A DNA stretch of 64,000 nt from Planctomycetota bacterium. Its GTDB lineage: Bacteria > Planctomycetota > Phycisphaerae > Phycisphaerales > UBA1924. The stretch lies in the NCBI GenBank assembly GCA_963204725.1, contig CAUJHH010000024.1:1-64000 (forward strand), read 5' to 3'. Of the stretch, positions 43,913-53,543 are shown one piece after another (within the stretch, counting starts at the first letter, position 1; each line of letters begins with the position of its first letter). The translations under genes and the position numbers were made by a program. The notes below the pieces were generated by a model. The model was not told where the DNA came from. It saw nothing but the letters and a program-made list of their open reading frames with translations, and made no database searches.

Positions 43913-46900
43913 ATGCCGACTGTTCGGAACGACGCGAGGCGCGGCGATGGTCAGTCTGTCGCACACCTGTCACCGAGTCTTATGGACTCACTGGAGCAAC
44001 GCACGCTCTTGTCAGGTGCCGAGGGGGTCGGATCGCTGACCTGGTACGGCACCGAGATGGATGTGAAGCAGGGCTCATGGGTCGTCAGCTTTGACGAGCC
44101 TCTGAGTCAGGCCGAGGTGGTCACGAGGGTCCATGAGATCGCGTCGAAGCTGCGCATCACGGCGACGGACATCCAGTCCATCGCACGCGGCCGATACGCC
44201 TCCTTCCAGACCGACAAGCGAATCACCGATCTTTCGGCGACCCGGACGGCCACGATGGTCGACGGGGTCAAGAACATCCTTCCCGATTTCGTCCAGTCGA
44301 CCTCACGCGTGCCGAACGACGAGTTCTTCACCTTCCAGTGGGGGCACGACAACACCGGGCAGTCCATCCCCGGAAGCGGCACCGGCACCAACGATGCCGA
44401 TGCGGACTCGACAAATGCATGGGACATCACGATTGGCTCCCAGACCGTGATCATTGCGGTGATTGATACCGGTGTGGACATCTCCCACCCCGATCTTGCT
44501 GCCAACATCTGGACCAACCCTGGCGAGATCCCCAACAACGGACTCGACGACGACGGCAACGGCTTTGTTGACGACGTGAACGGCTGGGACTTTGGTGACC
44601 TGGACAACGACCCGTCCGACCCACAGGGCCACGGCACACACGTCGCTGGTATCATCGGCGCGGTCGGCAACAACGGCATCGGCGTCGCGGGCGTCGCCTG
44701 GAACATCTCGATCCTGCCGGTCAAGGCCGTCGATGAGTCTGGCAGCTTCCCGTTCTCGGCCACGCTCGGCGCGTACGACTACATCGTCTCGCTGAAGGAA
44801 GCTGGCCACAACATCGTCGCCAGCAACAACAGCTACGGTGCGTATGCCCCGCTCGTGTTCGAAACCTTCCTCCAGGACCAGAAGGAAGCCATCCAGCGCA
44901 CGATCGACGCGGGCATCGTGTTCGTCGCCGCTGCGGGCAACGACGGCGCCGACATCGACGCGATCGCCGAGGAGGACCGCACGTCGTTCCCCGCCGGCTA
45001 CGACCTGCCCGGCATCATCTCGGTCGCAGCCACCGACAATGACGACGGCCTCGCCGGCTTCTCGAACTACGGCGCACGCGAGGTCGATCTCGGCGCTCCC
45101 GGCGTGCAGATCCTTTCCACCGTTCCCAACGGCGGATACGCCTACTTCAGCGGCACCTCGATGGCCTCGCCTTATGTCGCCGGCGCGGTCGCGATGATCG
45201 CCTCGGCCCGGCCCGGCGCATCTCCCGTCGAACTACGCCAGGCACTGATGGACTCAACCGACCCGATTCCGTCGCTTCAGAATCGCGTCCAGTCGGGCGG
45301 GCGCCTCAACGTCTGGCGTGCCGTCCAGCTCATCAGCCGCGACGGCCCCGTGGTGACATCTTTCGCGCCCGGACCCGTCTTCGGGCAGTACTTCGCCGAT
45401 GGACGCGCGGTCGACACGCTGACGCTGACCTTCAACAAGCCCATCGATCCGACATTTGCGCTCGCTCCGGGCGTTGTCATCGTCGGTGCCGGCGTTGACG
45501 ACGTCTTCGGCACGGGAGACGATGTTTCAGTCACCGTGAATCGCGTAGAAGTCGCCGATTTGAATCCCAAGGTTGTCTTTATTGGCCTGGAGGTGTCCGC
45601 GTTCCCGAGCCAGCGACTCCCCATCGACATCTATCGCATCACCCTGGACGATGCCGCGTTCCGCGACATCGAGGGCAATTACCTCAACGGCAACACCTCC
45701 GGCGGATCCGACACCACGCTGAATTTCCGCGTTGTCGCGGCGAGCGGCACCTATGAGCCCAACGACACGCTCGTCACCGCAACGCCGATCACGTTCAACG
45801 CCAGCGGCACCGCCACGCTCTCAGGAATCCGCATCGGCGATGGCATCCAGGCCAATCGCGATGTTGATCTCTTCAAGATCACACTCCCAGCTGGCGGCCT
45901 GATCACGGCCGAGGTCATCGCCAAGCGTCTGCCCGTTCCGTCGACGCTCGACTCGGTCGTACGCCTCTTCGATGGTTTCGGGAACCAGATCGCGACAAAC
46001 GATCAGTTCTATGGACAGGACTCGTACCTCGACTTCTTCGTGAGCACGGGCGGTACGTACTACATTGGCGTCTCCGGCTTCGGCAATTCGGGCTACAACC
46101 CGAACACCGCCGGCAGCGGCTCCGAGCAATCGACAGGGCTCTACAACCTGGCTGTGAGCGCCACAGTCATCACGACCGATCGCGTCACGGTCACGGATTC
46201 GCTCGACGGTCCGATCCCCATCCCCGCCGTTGGCACCCAGGGCACGACGATCAGTTCGATCGTCGTGAAGGACAGCCGCGAGATCCAGGACGTCAATGTC
46301 CGCCTCAACCTTGAGCACACCTTCGTCGGCGATCTCCGGATCTTCCTGACCTCGCCCGACGGCACAGAGTCGATCATTTTCAATCGACGTGGCTCCTCCG
46401 GCGACAATCTGACCAACACGCTCTTCGACGACGAAGCCGCAACCGCGATCTCCGCCGGCTCGGCTCCGTTCTCCGGCGCATTCCGTCCCGATCAGGGCCT
46501 CAACCGATTCGACGGCAAGGCCGCCAACGGAACCTGGACGCTGCGCATCGTTGACACGACCTCGCTCAACGCAGGCCAGTTGCTCTCGTGGTCGCTCGAC
46601 TTCACGCTCAAGAACGATGTGTTCGGACCGCTCGAGTCCAACGACACGCTCGTCACGGCGCGCAGCCTGACCGAGATCAACGGCTCCGGTGCCGCAAGCC
46701 GAAGCGCGAACATTGGTGACGGCGGATTCGGCGTTCTGGACCGAGACCTGTTCCGTTTCGTCGCAAACCAGGGCACCACCCTGAACGCAACCGTTTCGTC
46801 TGATGGCAACCTCGACACCACTCTGCGGCTCTTTGACGGAGCGGGCGTTGAACTCCGCCTCGTGAGCCTGAGCGGCACGCTCAATTCGACGATCGAGGAC

Positions 46901-49240
46901 TTCGTGTTCTCGGCGGGCGGCACCTACTACATCGGTGTCTCCGAGGGCTCGAACACCGCGTACGACCCCTTCGACGTGACGAGTGGCACCGCCGCCGCGA
47001 CGACGGGCGCATACACGCTCAATGTCTCTGTCTCTCCCGGCGTCAGCGATAAGCCCGTCGTCGTGCGGGGCAATCAGGTCGGAGCAGGCGTCGGCACCGA
47101 CGGCACGCTCTTCGCACGCGACAGCGACGGCAACGCCGTGGGCATCTCGTTCAACGATATCGAGTTCCTCTTCCCCTCCGGCACACCCGGTGTGACCAGC
47201 TTCTACGGCGGCTCTGCCGGCGGCTCGAACTTCCTCAACAATGGCACCTCCGCAGCGGCGCAGCTCCCGGTCGTGCTGACCGACGAAAGCGAGATCGCGA
47301 ATCGACGCGTAACAGTCTCCGGCGTATTTGGATCGCTGCAGATCAACCGCTCCATCGCGTTCGGACTCGATGACTCGTTCCTCGTGATCGACGTATCGCT
47401 CCGGAACACGGGCAGCGCTGCTCTCAGCAACGTGGCGTGGATGGAGGGCTTCAATCCCGCGCAGGGTCTGAATGTGGGCGGCAACTCCGGCATGACGTTC
47501 AACAACGTCGACGCCACGGGCAAGGTCGCCACGGCTCGATACACGACCAACACCTACGAGGACGGCATCACGATCGCCCTCGCTGCTCCGGCCTCTGACA
47601 CACGGGCCCAGGCATCGTTCCTGAACCCGGGCACGACCGTGCGCGATCCGAATCAGCTCCTTTCGTTCGGCATCAACGACCCCGAGGGTCTCTTCGCCGA
47701 GCAAAGCATGACGATGGCGTTCGACGTGGGGACGATCGGCGCCGGAGCGATCACCAATCTTCGTTACTTCGTCTTCCTCGGTGACACACCCACAGACGTA
47801 GACACCCAGATCGCGAAGCTCAACGATGGCACCGGCACCGGGCACCTCACCGCTGACTCGGCCAATCCTGCGACGGAAGTCCTCTCAGACGGCTCTTCCG
47901 TGCCGACGCTCCCGTATCGCGTGTACTACCCGGAAGGCTTCGCCAACAGCAAGACCAGCACGGCGATCCCAATCCTCAATCCCAACGATGAGCCGACGCG
48001 CGTCATCGTTATCGCTCGTTATGCAAACGGGGAGCGCGACCAGATCATTAAGGACGTCGTCATCTCCGGCGACAGCCGAGGCGGCGCAACACTGGTGACG
48101 CCCACGAGCTTCGCGAACGATTCGCTGCTCGTTCGCAAGAACACCCCGTACGCGATTGAGATCCGCTCCGAGCGTCCCGTCGCAGCACAGTTCAGCCACT
48201 ACGACGAGTTCATCCTGCAGGATCGCCGAGCGGCGATCGGTGAGTCCTTCACCAACCGTACCGCCACCACCTGGACCTTCGGGCAGGTCGAGAAGGGCTC
48301 AACGGTCGCCGAGGCACTCGTGTACTACAACACGACCGGCGAGACCATCAAGGTCACCAGCACGTTCTACCCGACAGGCGGCGGCTCGCCGATCGAGATC
48401 GTTCAGGAGATCGAGGGATATCGCCGGGGCGGCATCAATATCCGCAACACGGCCTCGATCCCCGCCGGCAGCTACGGCGTCACTGTCATCGCCGACGTCC
48501 CGATCGTTGCGTCTGTTTCACATTACGGCCTCGACAACGGCAACGCGTACGGCATGATCGGAACACCCGGCGTCGGAACCGCGATCGGTGCCGTGCCAGA
48601 GGGTCAGCTCGGCCTGAACAGCACGAGCGAGATCGTCGGTGTGCTCAACGCGAACGACACGGCTGCCTCGATCATCTTCTCATTCCTCTATCAGGATGGC
48701 TCCGCCTACCGAACATCCCTGGACGTTCCCGCACGCCAGCACGCGACGCTCGATGTCTCCACGCTGCCGGACTTCCCGCTCGGCACGCCCTACTCCGTGC
48801 TCTATGAGTCCAATGTCGCCGTGTCGATGAGCCTGCCGACGCAGGCATTCAACGACGGCCTCGCCACGAGCTTCAGCTCGCAGGCGTTTACCTACTGGGG
48901 CTTCGGCGAGGGCTACAGACCGGTCAACGACGGCATCGTCACCGAGTACCTCCGCCTCTTCAATCCCACGACAGAAGACGTCGTCGTGGAAATCTCGCTT
49001 CAGTTCGGTGGCTCCAGCGGAGTCGAGACCTTCCGCCGGGTCATCTCGCCCCGACGCGTTGCAGAGTTCGATATCCACGAGTTCGTGCTCGGCGAACGGC
49101 GCAACTCCCCCCAGTACTACGGCATCACAGTGAAGGCCGCATCTCCGATCGTCGCGTACATGGGCCGCTACGACCGGTTCTTCCCTGGCGGCTTCGGCAC
49201 GCTCGGCACGCCTCTGGGCACCAGCCAGCCCGTGGCCTGA
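43913..49240 (+). CDS. Secreted subtilisin-like protease with LEPRxLL-type signal, P-domain and PPC domains
   Basis: 1775 aa. The N-terminus lacks a classical Sec peptide and carries LEQRTLLSG at 27-35, the motif typical of large planctomycete surface proteins. The S8 peptidase domain (about 175-455) has a full triad: Asp185 in AVIDTGVD, His240 in GHGTHVAG and Ser416 in SGTSMASP. After it come two pre-peptidase C-terminal domains (about 613-750, YEPNDTLVTA; about 907-1040, LESNDTLVTA) flanking a proprotein-convertase P-domain (about 757-900, DSLDGPIPIPA and GTWTLRIVD). The remaining 700 residues are beta-rich with no recognised domain; they may attach the protein to the cell or substrate. GGGAG is 11 bases before ATG. 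Leader RNA upstream, strong terminator downstream, so probably monocistronic. Confidence 0.92.
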   Translation: MPTVRNDARRGDGQSVAHLSPSLMDSLEQRTLLSGAEGVGSLTWYGTEMDVKQGSWVVSFDEPLSQAEVVTRVHEIASKLRITATDIQSIARGRYASFQTDKRITDLSATRTATMVDGVKNILPDFVQSTSRVPNDEFFTFQWGHDNTGQSIPGSGTGTNDADADSTNAWDITIGSQTVIIAVIDTGVDISHPDLAANIWTNPGEIPNNGLDDDGNGFVDDVNGWDFGDLDNDPSDPQGHGTHVAGIIGAVGNNGIGVAGVAWNISILPVKAVDESGSFPFSATLGAYDYIVSLKEAGHNIVASNNSYGAYAPLVFETFLQDQKEAIQRTIDAGIVFVAAAGNDGADIDAIAEEDRTSFPAGYDLPGIISVAATDNDDGLAGFSNYGAREVDLGAPGVQILSTVPNGGYAYFSGTSMASPYVAGAVAMIASARPGASPVELRQALMDSTDPIPSLQNRVQSGGRLNVWRAVQLISRDGPVVTSFAPGPVFGQYFADGRAVDTLTLTFNKPIDPTFALAPGVVIVGAGVDDVFGTGDDVSVTVNRVEVADLNPKVVFIGLEVSAFPSQRLPIDIYRITLDDAAFRDIEGNYLNGNTSGGSDTTLNFRVVAASGTYEPNDTLVTATPITFNASGTATLSGIRIGDGIQANRDVDLFKITLPAGGLITAEVIAKRLPVPSTLDSVVRLFDGFGNQIATNDQFYGQDSYLDFFVSTGGTYYIGVSGFGNSGYNPNTAGSGSEQSTGLYNLAVSATVITTDRVTVTDSLDGPIPIPAVGTQGTTISSIVVKDSREIQDVNVRLNLEHTFVGDLRIFLTSPDGTESIIFNRRGSSGDNLTNTLFDDEAATAISAGSAPFSGAFRPDQGLNRFDGKAANGTWTLRIVDTTSLNAGQLLSWSLDFTLKNDVFGPLESNDTLVTARSLTEINGSGAASRSANIGDGGFGVLDRDLFRFVANQGTTLNATVSSDGNLDTTLRLFDGAGVELRLVSLSGTLNSTIEDFVFSAGGTYYIGVSEGSNTAYDPFDVTSGTAAATTGAYTLNVSVSPGVSDKPVVVRGNQVGAGVGTDGTLFARDSDGNAVGISFNDIEFLFPSGTPGVTSFYGGSAGGSNFLNNGTSAAAQLPVVLTDESEIANRRVTVSGVFGSLQINRSIAFGLDDSFLVIDVSLRNTGSAALSNVAWMEGFNPAQGLNVGGNSGMTFNNVDATGKVATARYTTNTYEDGITIALAAPASDTRAQASFLNPGTTVRDPNQLLSFGINDPEGLFAEQSMTMAFDVGTIGAGAITNLRYFVFLGDTPTDVDTQIAKLNDGTGTGHLTADSANPATEVLSDGSSVPTLPYRVYYPEGFANSKTSTAIPILNPNDEPTRVIVIARYANGERDQIIKDVVISGDSRGGATLVTPTSFANDSLLVRKNTPYAIEIRSERPVAAQFSHYDEFILQDRRAAIGESFTNRTATTWTFGQVEKGSTVAEALVYYNTTGETIKVTSTFYPTGGGSPIEIVQEIEGYRRGGINIRNTASIPAGSYGVTVIADVPIVASVSHYGLDNGNAYGMIGTPGVGTAIGAVPEGQLGLNSTSEIVGVLNANDTAASIIFSFLYQDGSAYRTSLDVPARQHATLDVSTLPDFPLGTPYSVLYESNVAVSMSLPTQAFNDGLATSFSSQAFTYWGFGEGYRPVNDGIVTEYLRLFNPTTEDVVVEISLQFGGSSGVETFRRVISPRRVAEFDIHEFVLGERRNSPQYYGITVKAASPIVAYMGRYDRFFPGGFGTLGTPLGTSQPVA

Positions 49241-49270
49241 TCAGGCCCGATCGCTCCATCTATGCTTCCA

Positions 49271-49306
49271 GCGGCCGATCCTCCGGGATCGGCCGCTTTG
49301 TTTGTT
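49271..49306 (+). terminator. Rho-independent terminator of the subtilase gene
   Basis: GCGGCCGATCC, loop TCC, GGGATCGGCCGC gives a near-perfect 11-bp stem, followed by TTTGTTTGTT. It starts 31 bases after the stop codon. The next gene's transcript must start within or just after it, because the following ATG is at 49332. Confidence 0.93.
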
Positions 49307-49331
49307 GCTCACTGTGTGCTATAAACCGGCC

Positions 49332-50087
49332 ATGCCAGACACACTCTCGACCCTCGCGATCGACGATCGGATCGCGACGCTCTCGCTGAATCGGCCGGAC
49401 GCACGCAACGCGCTCTCGCTCCCGCTGCTCGAATCACTCGACAACTCGCTGACCGAGATCGAGGCAAGAGCCGAGGACCTCTCGGCCCTCGTGCTGACAG
49501 GCGCCGGCAAGTCTTTCTGCGCCGGGATGGACCTCAAAGCAGTGCTCGGAGACAGCGATCGGGCCCATGCCTTGCTTACTCGCCTCGGGCTGCTCACGCT
49601 CCGCCTACGCAGACTCCCGATCGTCACCATCGCACGAGTGAACGGAGCCGCCATCGGGGGCGGCTGCGGGCTCGCTTGCGTCTGCGATCTCTCGCTCACG
49701 CATGCCGATTCCAAAGTGGGATTTCCCGAGGTCGATCTCGGCGTCTGCCCGGCCGTCGTCGCGCCGTGGCTCGTTCGCAAGATCGGCCCGGGCCGAGCTC
49801 GCCGCGTGCTGCTGCTCGGGGGCCTCATGTCCGGCTCGGAGGCGGCCGAGGTGGGAATCACGGACCGGGCGCTGCCCACGCTCGAGTCGCTCGACGTCGC
49901 GGTCGCAGAGACCGCAGCTCGCGTCGCGCTGGGCGGACCGCGCGCGATCGCGGCAACCAAATCGCTCCTGAACGAACTCGACGGATCGCTGGACGAGGGC
50001 TTGATCCGACGGGCCGCATCGCTATCCGCTTCGGTGCTCGCGACCGCTGACGCCCAGGCTCGCCTCCGCGCAAAGCTCGGCGCGTGA
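49332..50087 (+). CDS. Enoyl-CoA hydratase/isomerase-family protein
   Basis: 251 aa. Crotonase fold with RPDARNALSLPLLES, the oxyanion-hole motif GKSFCAGMDLKAV and NGAAIGGGCGLACVCDLS. Of the two catalytic Glu of hydratases, the second is present (VGFPEVDLG) but the first position in GGGCG is Gly. A single Glu is seen in several crotonases, including isomerases and 3-methylglutaconyl-type enzymes, so the exact reaction is open. ATG at 49332 is used; the longer frame would run into the terminator hairpin. It is near two more crotonases and an acyl-CoA dehydrogenase, so a role in acyl-CoA oxidation is likely. Confidence 0.87.
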   Translation: MPDTLSTLAIDDRIATLSLNRPDARNALSLPLLESLDNSLTEIEARAEDLSALVLTGAGKSFCAGMDLKAVLGDSDRAHALLTRLGLLTLRLRRLPIVTIARVNGAAIGGGCGLACVCDLSLTHADSKVGFPEVDLGVCPAVVAPWLVRKIGPGRARRVLLLGGLMSGSEAAEVGITDRALPTLESLDVAVAETAARVALGGPRAIAATKSLLNELDGSLDEGLIRRAASLSASVLATADAQARLRAKLGA

Positions 50088-50119
50088 TCAGCCCACGGCC
50101 GCGAGGAACCAGACCTCTC

Positions 50120-50305
50120 TCAGCGTGATGAAGCCGTGTAGAGCAAGTGGATCGTGATCGGCGCAATCAGAGATCCGCGCCACTCTCGGACGAGCGCGAG
50201 CACTCCCACGAGCGCCACCCAAAGCAGCGTGCGGTTCCCGGCGGAACCACGATCCTGAACAGATGGCAGCCCCAGCACGCCGCATTCCTCCACAAGAGCA
50301 AAGGG
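50120..50305 (-). pseudogene. Decayed 3' end of a CPBP-family intramembrane protease
   Basis: In the gap between two crotonase genes one minus frame encodes a membrane-like segment LLWVALVGVLALVREW followed by GSLIAPITIHLLYTASSR and a stop. This matches the C-terminal end of CPBP (CAAX protease-like, abortive infection) membrane proteins, including the final conserved H in P-x3-H. Two stop codons directly precede it (50306-50311) and no start or upstream catalytic motifs remain in frame. I take it as a gene remnant. Confidence 0.42.
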
Positions 50306-50372
50306 CTATCAATCGCGAGTCCGGATTGCGCAGCTCGTGGGCCGCAGCCGCTACCCGGCGTAAACTCCATCG

Positions 50373-51299
50373 ATGCCACATGGAATGCCGCCGTTTCAGA
50401 TCCGTCGCCACGCCGAAGGTGCCTGCCCCGGTGCCGTCAGCGTCATCATGGACCAGCCGGGGAGATCCGTTTTGGTGCTCGATCTCGAGCTCATCCAGCG
50501 ACTGGAGGCCACGCTTCAGCTCGTCCCACGGGACGCGACGGGCCTCATCCTCAAGTCATGCGCCGAACGAGTCTACATCGCCGGCGCTGACCTGAAATCG
50601 ATCCGGAATCTGCCCGACGAGCAACTGGAACGGTACCTCGCCTACGGTTCCCGGGTCTTCGGGATGCTTTGCTCATGCCCGTTCCCAACGGTCGCGGCAA
50701 TCAACGGTGCCGCGCTCGGCGGTGGGCTTGAGCTTGCGATGCACTGCGACGCATTGGTCGCTTCCCCCCCGGCAATCAAGGACGGGAAGCCCGGAAAGCC
50801 ATACCCAGTCGGATTGCCCGAGTCAAGCCTCTCGATTTGCCCTGGATGGGGCGGGGCGAGTCTCCTCCCGGCGAGGATGGAACCGGCCGAGGCGATCCGC
50901 CGGACTGCCGCGGGCACTCCCATCGGCTTCAACGAGGCGATCGAGTTCGGTCTGTTCGCGGACGTGGCCGACAACCGCGATGAGCTCGACGACACCTGCC
51001 TTGAGTGGCTGGGACGCAATCAACAAGCGATCGGGAAACGCGACGGTGCCCCCCTGCATTGGGCAGGACGACCCGGCCTGCGTGCGCCGGTTCTCGCGGC
51101 ACTCGACGCTATTCGCTCGGAACTCCCCGACACGGCATCCTCTCGCGCGGTCGCCGGAGCGGTAGACGCCGGACTGTCCGGAGGCTGGCAGGCGGCGATC
51201 GAATCGGAGCAGCGTTCGCTCGTGCAGTTGAGGCACACACCGGATGCTGTAAGGGCGATTGACGGCTTCTTCGCCAAATCCGGCAGCGGAAAGGCCTAA
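50373..51299 (+). CDS. Enoyl-CoA hydratase-family protein (FadB N-terminal-like)
   Basis: 308 aa. Crotonase domain resembling the hydratase half of the multifunctional FadB/FadJ proteins, without the dehydrogenase half. Motifs: CAERVYIAGADLKSI (oxyanion hole) and NGAALGGGLELAMHCDALVAS with the first catalytic Glu. A second Glu follows an insertion (KPGKPYPVGLPESSLSICPGWGG). Both catalytic Glu are therefore present, unlike in its two paralogues nearby. The C-terminal 90 residues are helical and of unknown role. It precedes the acyl-CoA dehydrogenase gene by 99 bases. Confidence 0.85.
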   Translation: MPHGMPPFQIRRHAEGACPGAVSVIMDQPGRSVLVLDLELIQRLEATLQLVPRDATGLILKSCAERVYIAGADLKSIRNLPDEQLERYLAYGSRVFGMLCSCPFPTVAAINGAALGGGLELAMHCDALVASPPAIKDGKPGKPYPVGLPESSLSICPGWGGASLLPARMEPAEAIRRTAAGTPIGFNEAIEFGLFADVADNRDELDDTCLEWLGRNQQAIGKRDGAPLHWAGRPGLRAPVLAALDAIRSELPDTASSRAVAGAVDAGLSGGWQAAIESEQRSLVQLRHTPDAVRAIDGFFAKSGSGKA

Positions 51300-51398
51300 A
51301 GTCCAAGACTCACTCCTGGCTCGGGGTCGCCTGTCAGTGCTGTCAGGCCCGCCGTCTTCTCGGCTGAACGATTCGACCGTTTTACGGAGCACATCAAC

Positions 51399-53417
51399 AT
51401 GTCTGACCTAAAGCAGATGAAGGGCATCTCCGAAGCGGACCGCAAGCTCCTTGAGCAGGCGGAGGAATGGTTGGGTGCCGAGCCGACAAACATGGGGCCT
51501 GTGAAGAACATCTTCTGGGGCAACGTGAAGGAGAGCTATTACTTTCCTTATCCGCAACAGGAAGCCAAAGAGCAGGCCGAATGCGATCAGCTCCTTGCTC
51601 GACTCGACGACTACCTGCGCAATGAGCACCCTTCCGTCGCGATCGATCAGGATCAGGAGATCCCTCGTTGGGTGATCGACCGCCTGTTTGAAATCGGCGT
51701 GCTCGGCATGACGATCCCCAAGGAGTTCGGGGGACTGGGGCTGGGTATCACATCGTACAACCGCGTGCTCGAGCGTCTGGGCATGTACTGCGGCTCCACC
51801 GCCGTCATGGTCTCTGCTCACCAGTCGATCGGCTGCAAGGCCGTCATGCTCTATGGAACGGACGAGCAGAAGAGAGAGTGGCTCCCGAGACTCGCCAAGG
51901 ACTGGCTCAGCGCGTTCTGCCTCTCGGAGCCGAACGTCGGATGCGACGCTGGTGGATGCGAGACGACGTTCACAAAGGCCGACAACGGCGACTACATCAT
52001 CAACGGCGAGAAGAAGTGGGCGACCTCGGGCGCAATCTCCGGGCTGTTCACTGTGATGGCGCGTGAGAGCCGCCCCGATGGCAAGGGCAAGATCTCCGCG
52101 ATCGTCTGCCAGCCGTGGATGGCCGGCATCGATATCTTCCAAATGAACCGCTCCAAGTGCGGCATTCGCGGCACATGGCAGGCGAGGATCCGCTTCAAGG
52201 ATGTACGAGTGGCGCCGAACCACCTGCTCGGCCAAGAGGGCCGCGGGCTGCAGATCGCGCTCTCGTGCCTCAACTACGGGCGCTGCACGCTTTCTGCGGG
52301 CATGCTCGGTGGCGCGCGACGGTGCCGCGACCAGGCCACAAAGTGGTCCCAGACACGCTTCCAGTTCGGCGCACCGCTCGCGGACAAAGAGCTGGTCCGC
52401 CAGCGCGTGGCCCGCATGTCCGCGTACGACTACGCGATGGACGCGGTATTGTACATGACCACCGGCATGCTCGATCGCCACGACGAGGACATCCAGGTCG
52501 AGACCGCTCTCTGCAAGGTGTTCTGCTCCGAGTTCGGCTGGCGCGTCGTGAACGACGCCGTGCAGATCATGGGCGGCGAGTCGTACATGACCGAGAACGA
52601 GGTCGAGCGCGTCTTCCGCGACTCTCGCATCAACCTCATCGTCGAGGGCGCGAACGAGGTCATGCAGGCCTACATCTTCGGATACGGCGGCAAGCAGCTC
52701 GCCGAGAAGATGCTCGCCGTTCGCGACAAGGTCGGCTGGGACAAGGACGAGAGCTTCGGCAAGAACCTCGCCCGAATCACACCGAACCTTCTCAAGCCCA
52801 AGATCATGCGCGCCGCAGCCCCGCTTGGGCTCGAGATCTTCTTCGGTATCCGTCGTCGCGTCCCGACCATCACATCGATCGACTCATCGCTGCGCTCCCA
52901 CGCCGAGCGGATCTGCCGCATGGTTCAGGAGCACACATACCAGTTCAAGATCACGAGCAAGCGATTCGAGGAGAAACTCCTCGTCCACCAGGCGGTTCAG
53001 GCGCGACTCGCCGACAGCGCGCTGATCTGCCACGCCGCGCTGTGCACACTCGCCAAACTGGATGCCGACATCAAGGCCAATGCGGGCAAGGGCAACGGCG
53101 GGGATCTGGAGTTTGAGCGCGACCGCGCCGCGGCACTGCACTTCCTCGATCTGGCCGAGTGCGAGTTCCACCAGTCAATTCGCGGGCTGTACGACAACGC
53201 CGACGAGACCATGCTCAAGGCTGCGGATGCCGCGCTGAAGCACAATGACTCGCTGCCGAACAGCCAGTTCATCGTCTCCGAGCGGTCGCCCATTGCCAAG
53301 GACACCGGGCGGACGCCGAGCCAGGACGGAATCAAGCAGTTCCCGGGTGATCGGGCGAGCCAGTTCAAACAGGCCCCCGCGGAGTACCAAACCCACGCGG
53401 GCGCTTCTCATCAGTGA
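51399..53417 (+). CDS. Acyl-CoA dehydrogenase
   Basis: 672 aa, longer than the usual 380-600. FAD-dependent first step of fatty acid or branched-chain acyl-CoA oxidation. The N-terminal extension (about 1-90) precedes the ACAD core: IPKEFGGLGLGITSYNRVLE, FCLSEPNVGCDAGG, INGEKKWATSGAISG and KCGIRGTWQARIRFKDVRV. The catalytic base region is INLIVEGANEVMQAYIFGYG, with Glu in the VEGANE position used by VLCAD and isovaleryl-type enzymes. The C-terminal 170 residues form an additional helical domain, as in VLCAD. It lies in a cluster with crotonases and the 2-oxoacid dehydrogenase genes. Chain-length specificity cannot be read. Confidence 0.92.
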   Translation: MSDLKQMKGISEADRKLLEQAEEWLGAEPTNMGPVKNIFWGNVKESYYFPYPQQEAKEQAECDQLLARLDDYLRNEHPSVAIDQDQEIPRWVIDRLFEIGVLGMTIPKEFGGLGLGITSYNRVLERLGMYCGSTAVMVSAHQSIGCKAVMLYGTDEQKREWLPRLAKDWLSAFCLSEPNVGCDAGGCETTFTKADNGDYIINGEKKWATSGAISGLFTVMARESRPDGKGKISAIVCQPWMAGIDIFQMNRSKCGIRGTWQARIRFKDVRVAPNHLLGQEGRGLQIALSCLNYGRCTLSAGMLGGARRCRDQATKWSQTRFQFGAPLADKELVRQRVARMSAYDYAMDAVLYMTTGMLDRHDEDIQVETALCKVFCSEFGWRVVNDAVQIMGGESYMTENEVERVFRDSRINLIVEGANEVMQAYIFGYGGKQLAEKMLAVRDKVGWDKDESFGKNLARITPNLLKPKIMRAAAPLGLEIFFGIRRRVPTITSIDSSLRSHAERICRMVQEHTYQFKITSKRFEEKLLVHQAVQARLADSALICHAALCTLAKLDADIKANAGKGNGGDLEFERDRAAALHFLDLAECEFHQSIRGLYDNADETMLKAADAALKHNDSLPNSQFIVSERSPIAKDTGRTPSQDGIKQFPGDRASQFKQAPAEYQTHAGASHQ

Positions 53418-53543
53418 CGAGCGGATCGATAGTCCATCTGTCGTAAGTGCTTGTTTTGCAGAGATTTGCCGTTTCCGCAACCACGGTGCGCGATCGCCCT
53501 CGCGCCGGGGTAGACTTGGATCAAACCCTCAGGAGCATGCCGC

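Noticed and set aside
45821-47845. 674-codon minus-strand open frame inside the subtilase gene
   Set aside because: Val/Arg/Glu-rich composition typical of antisense shadows; the plus strand encodes recognisable PPC and P-domains.
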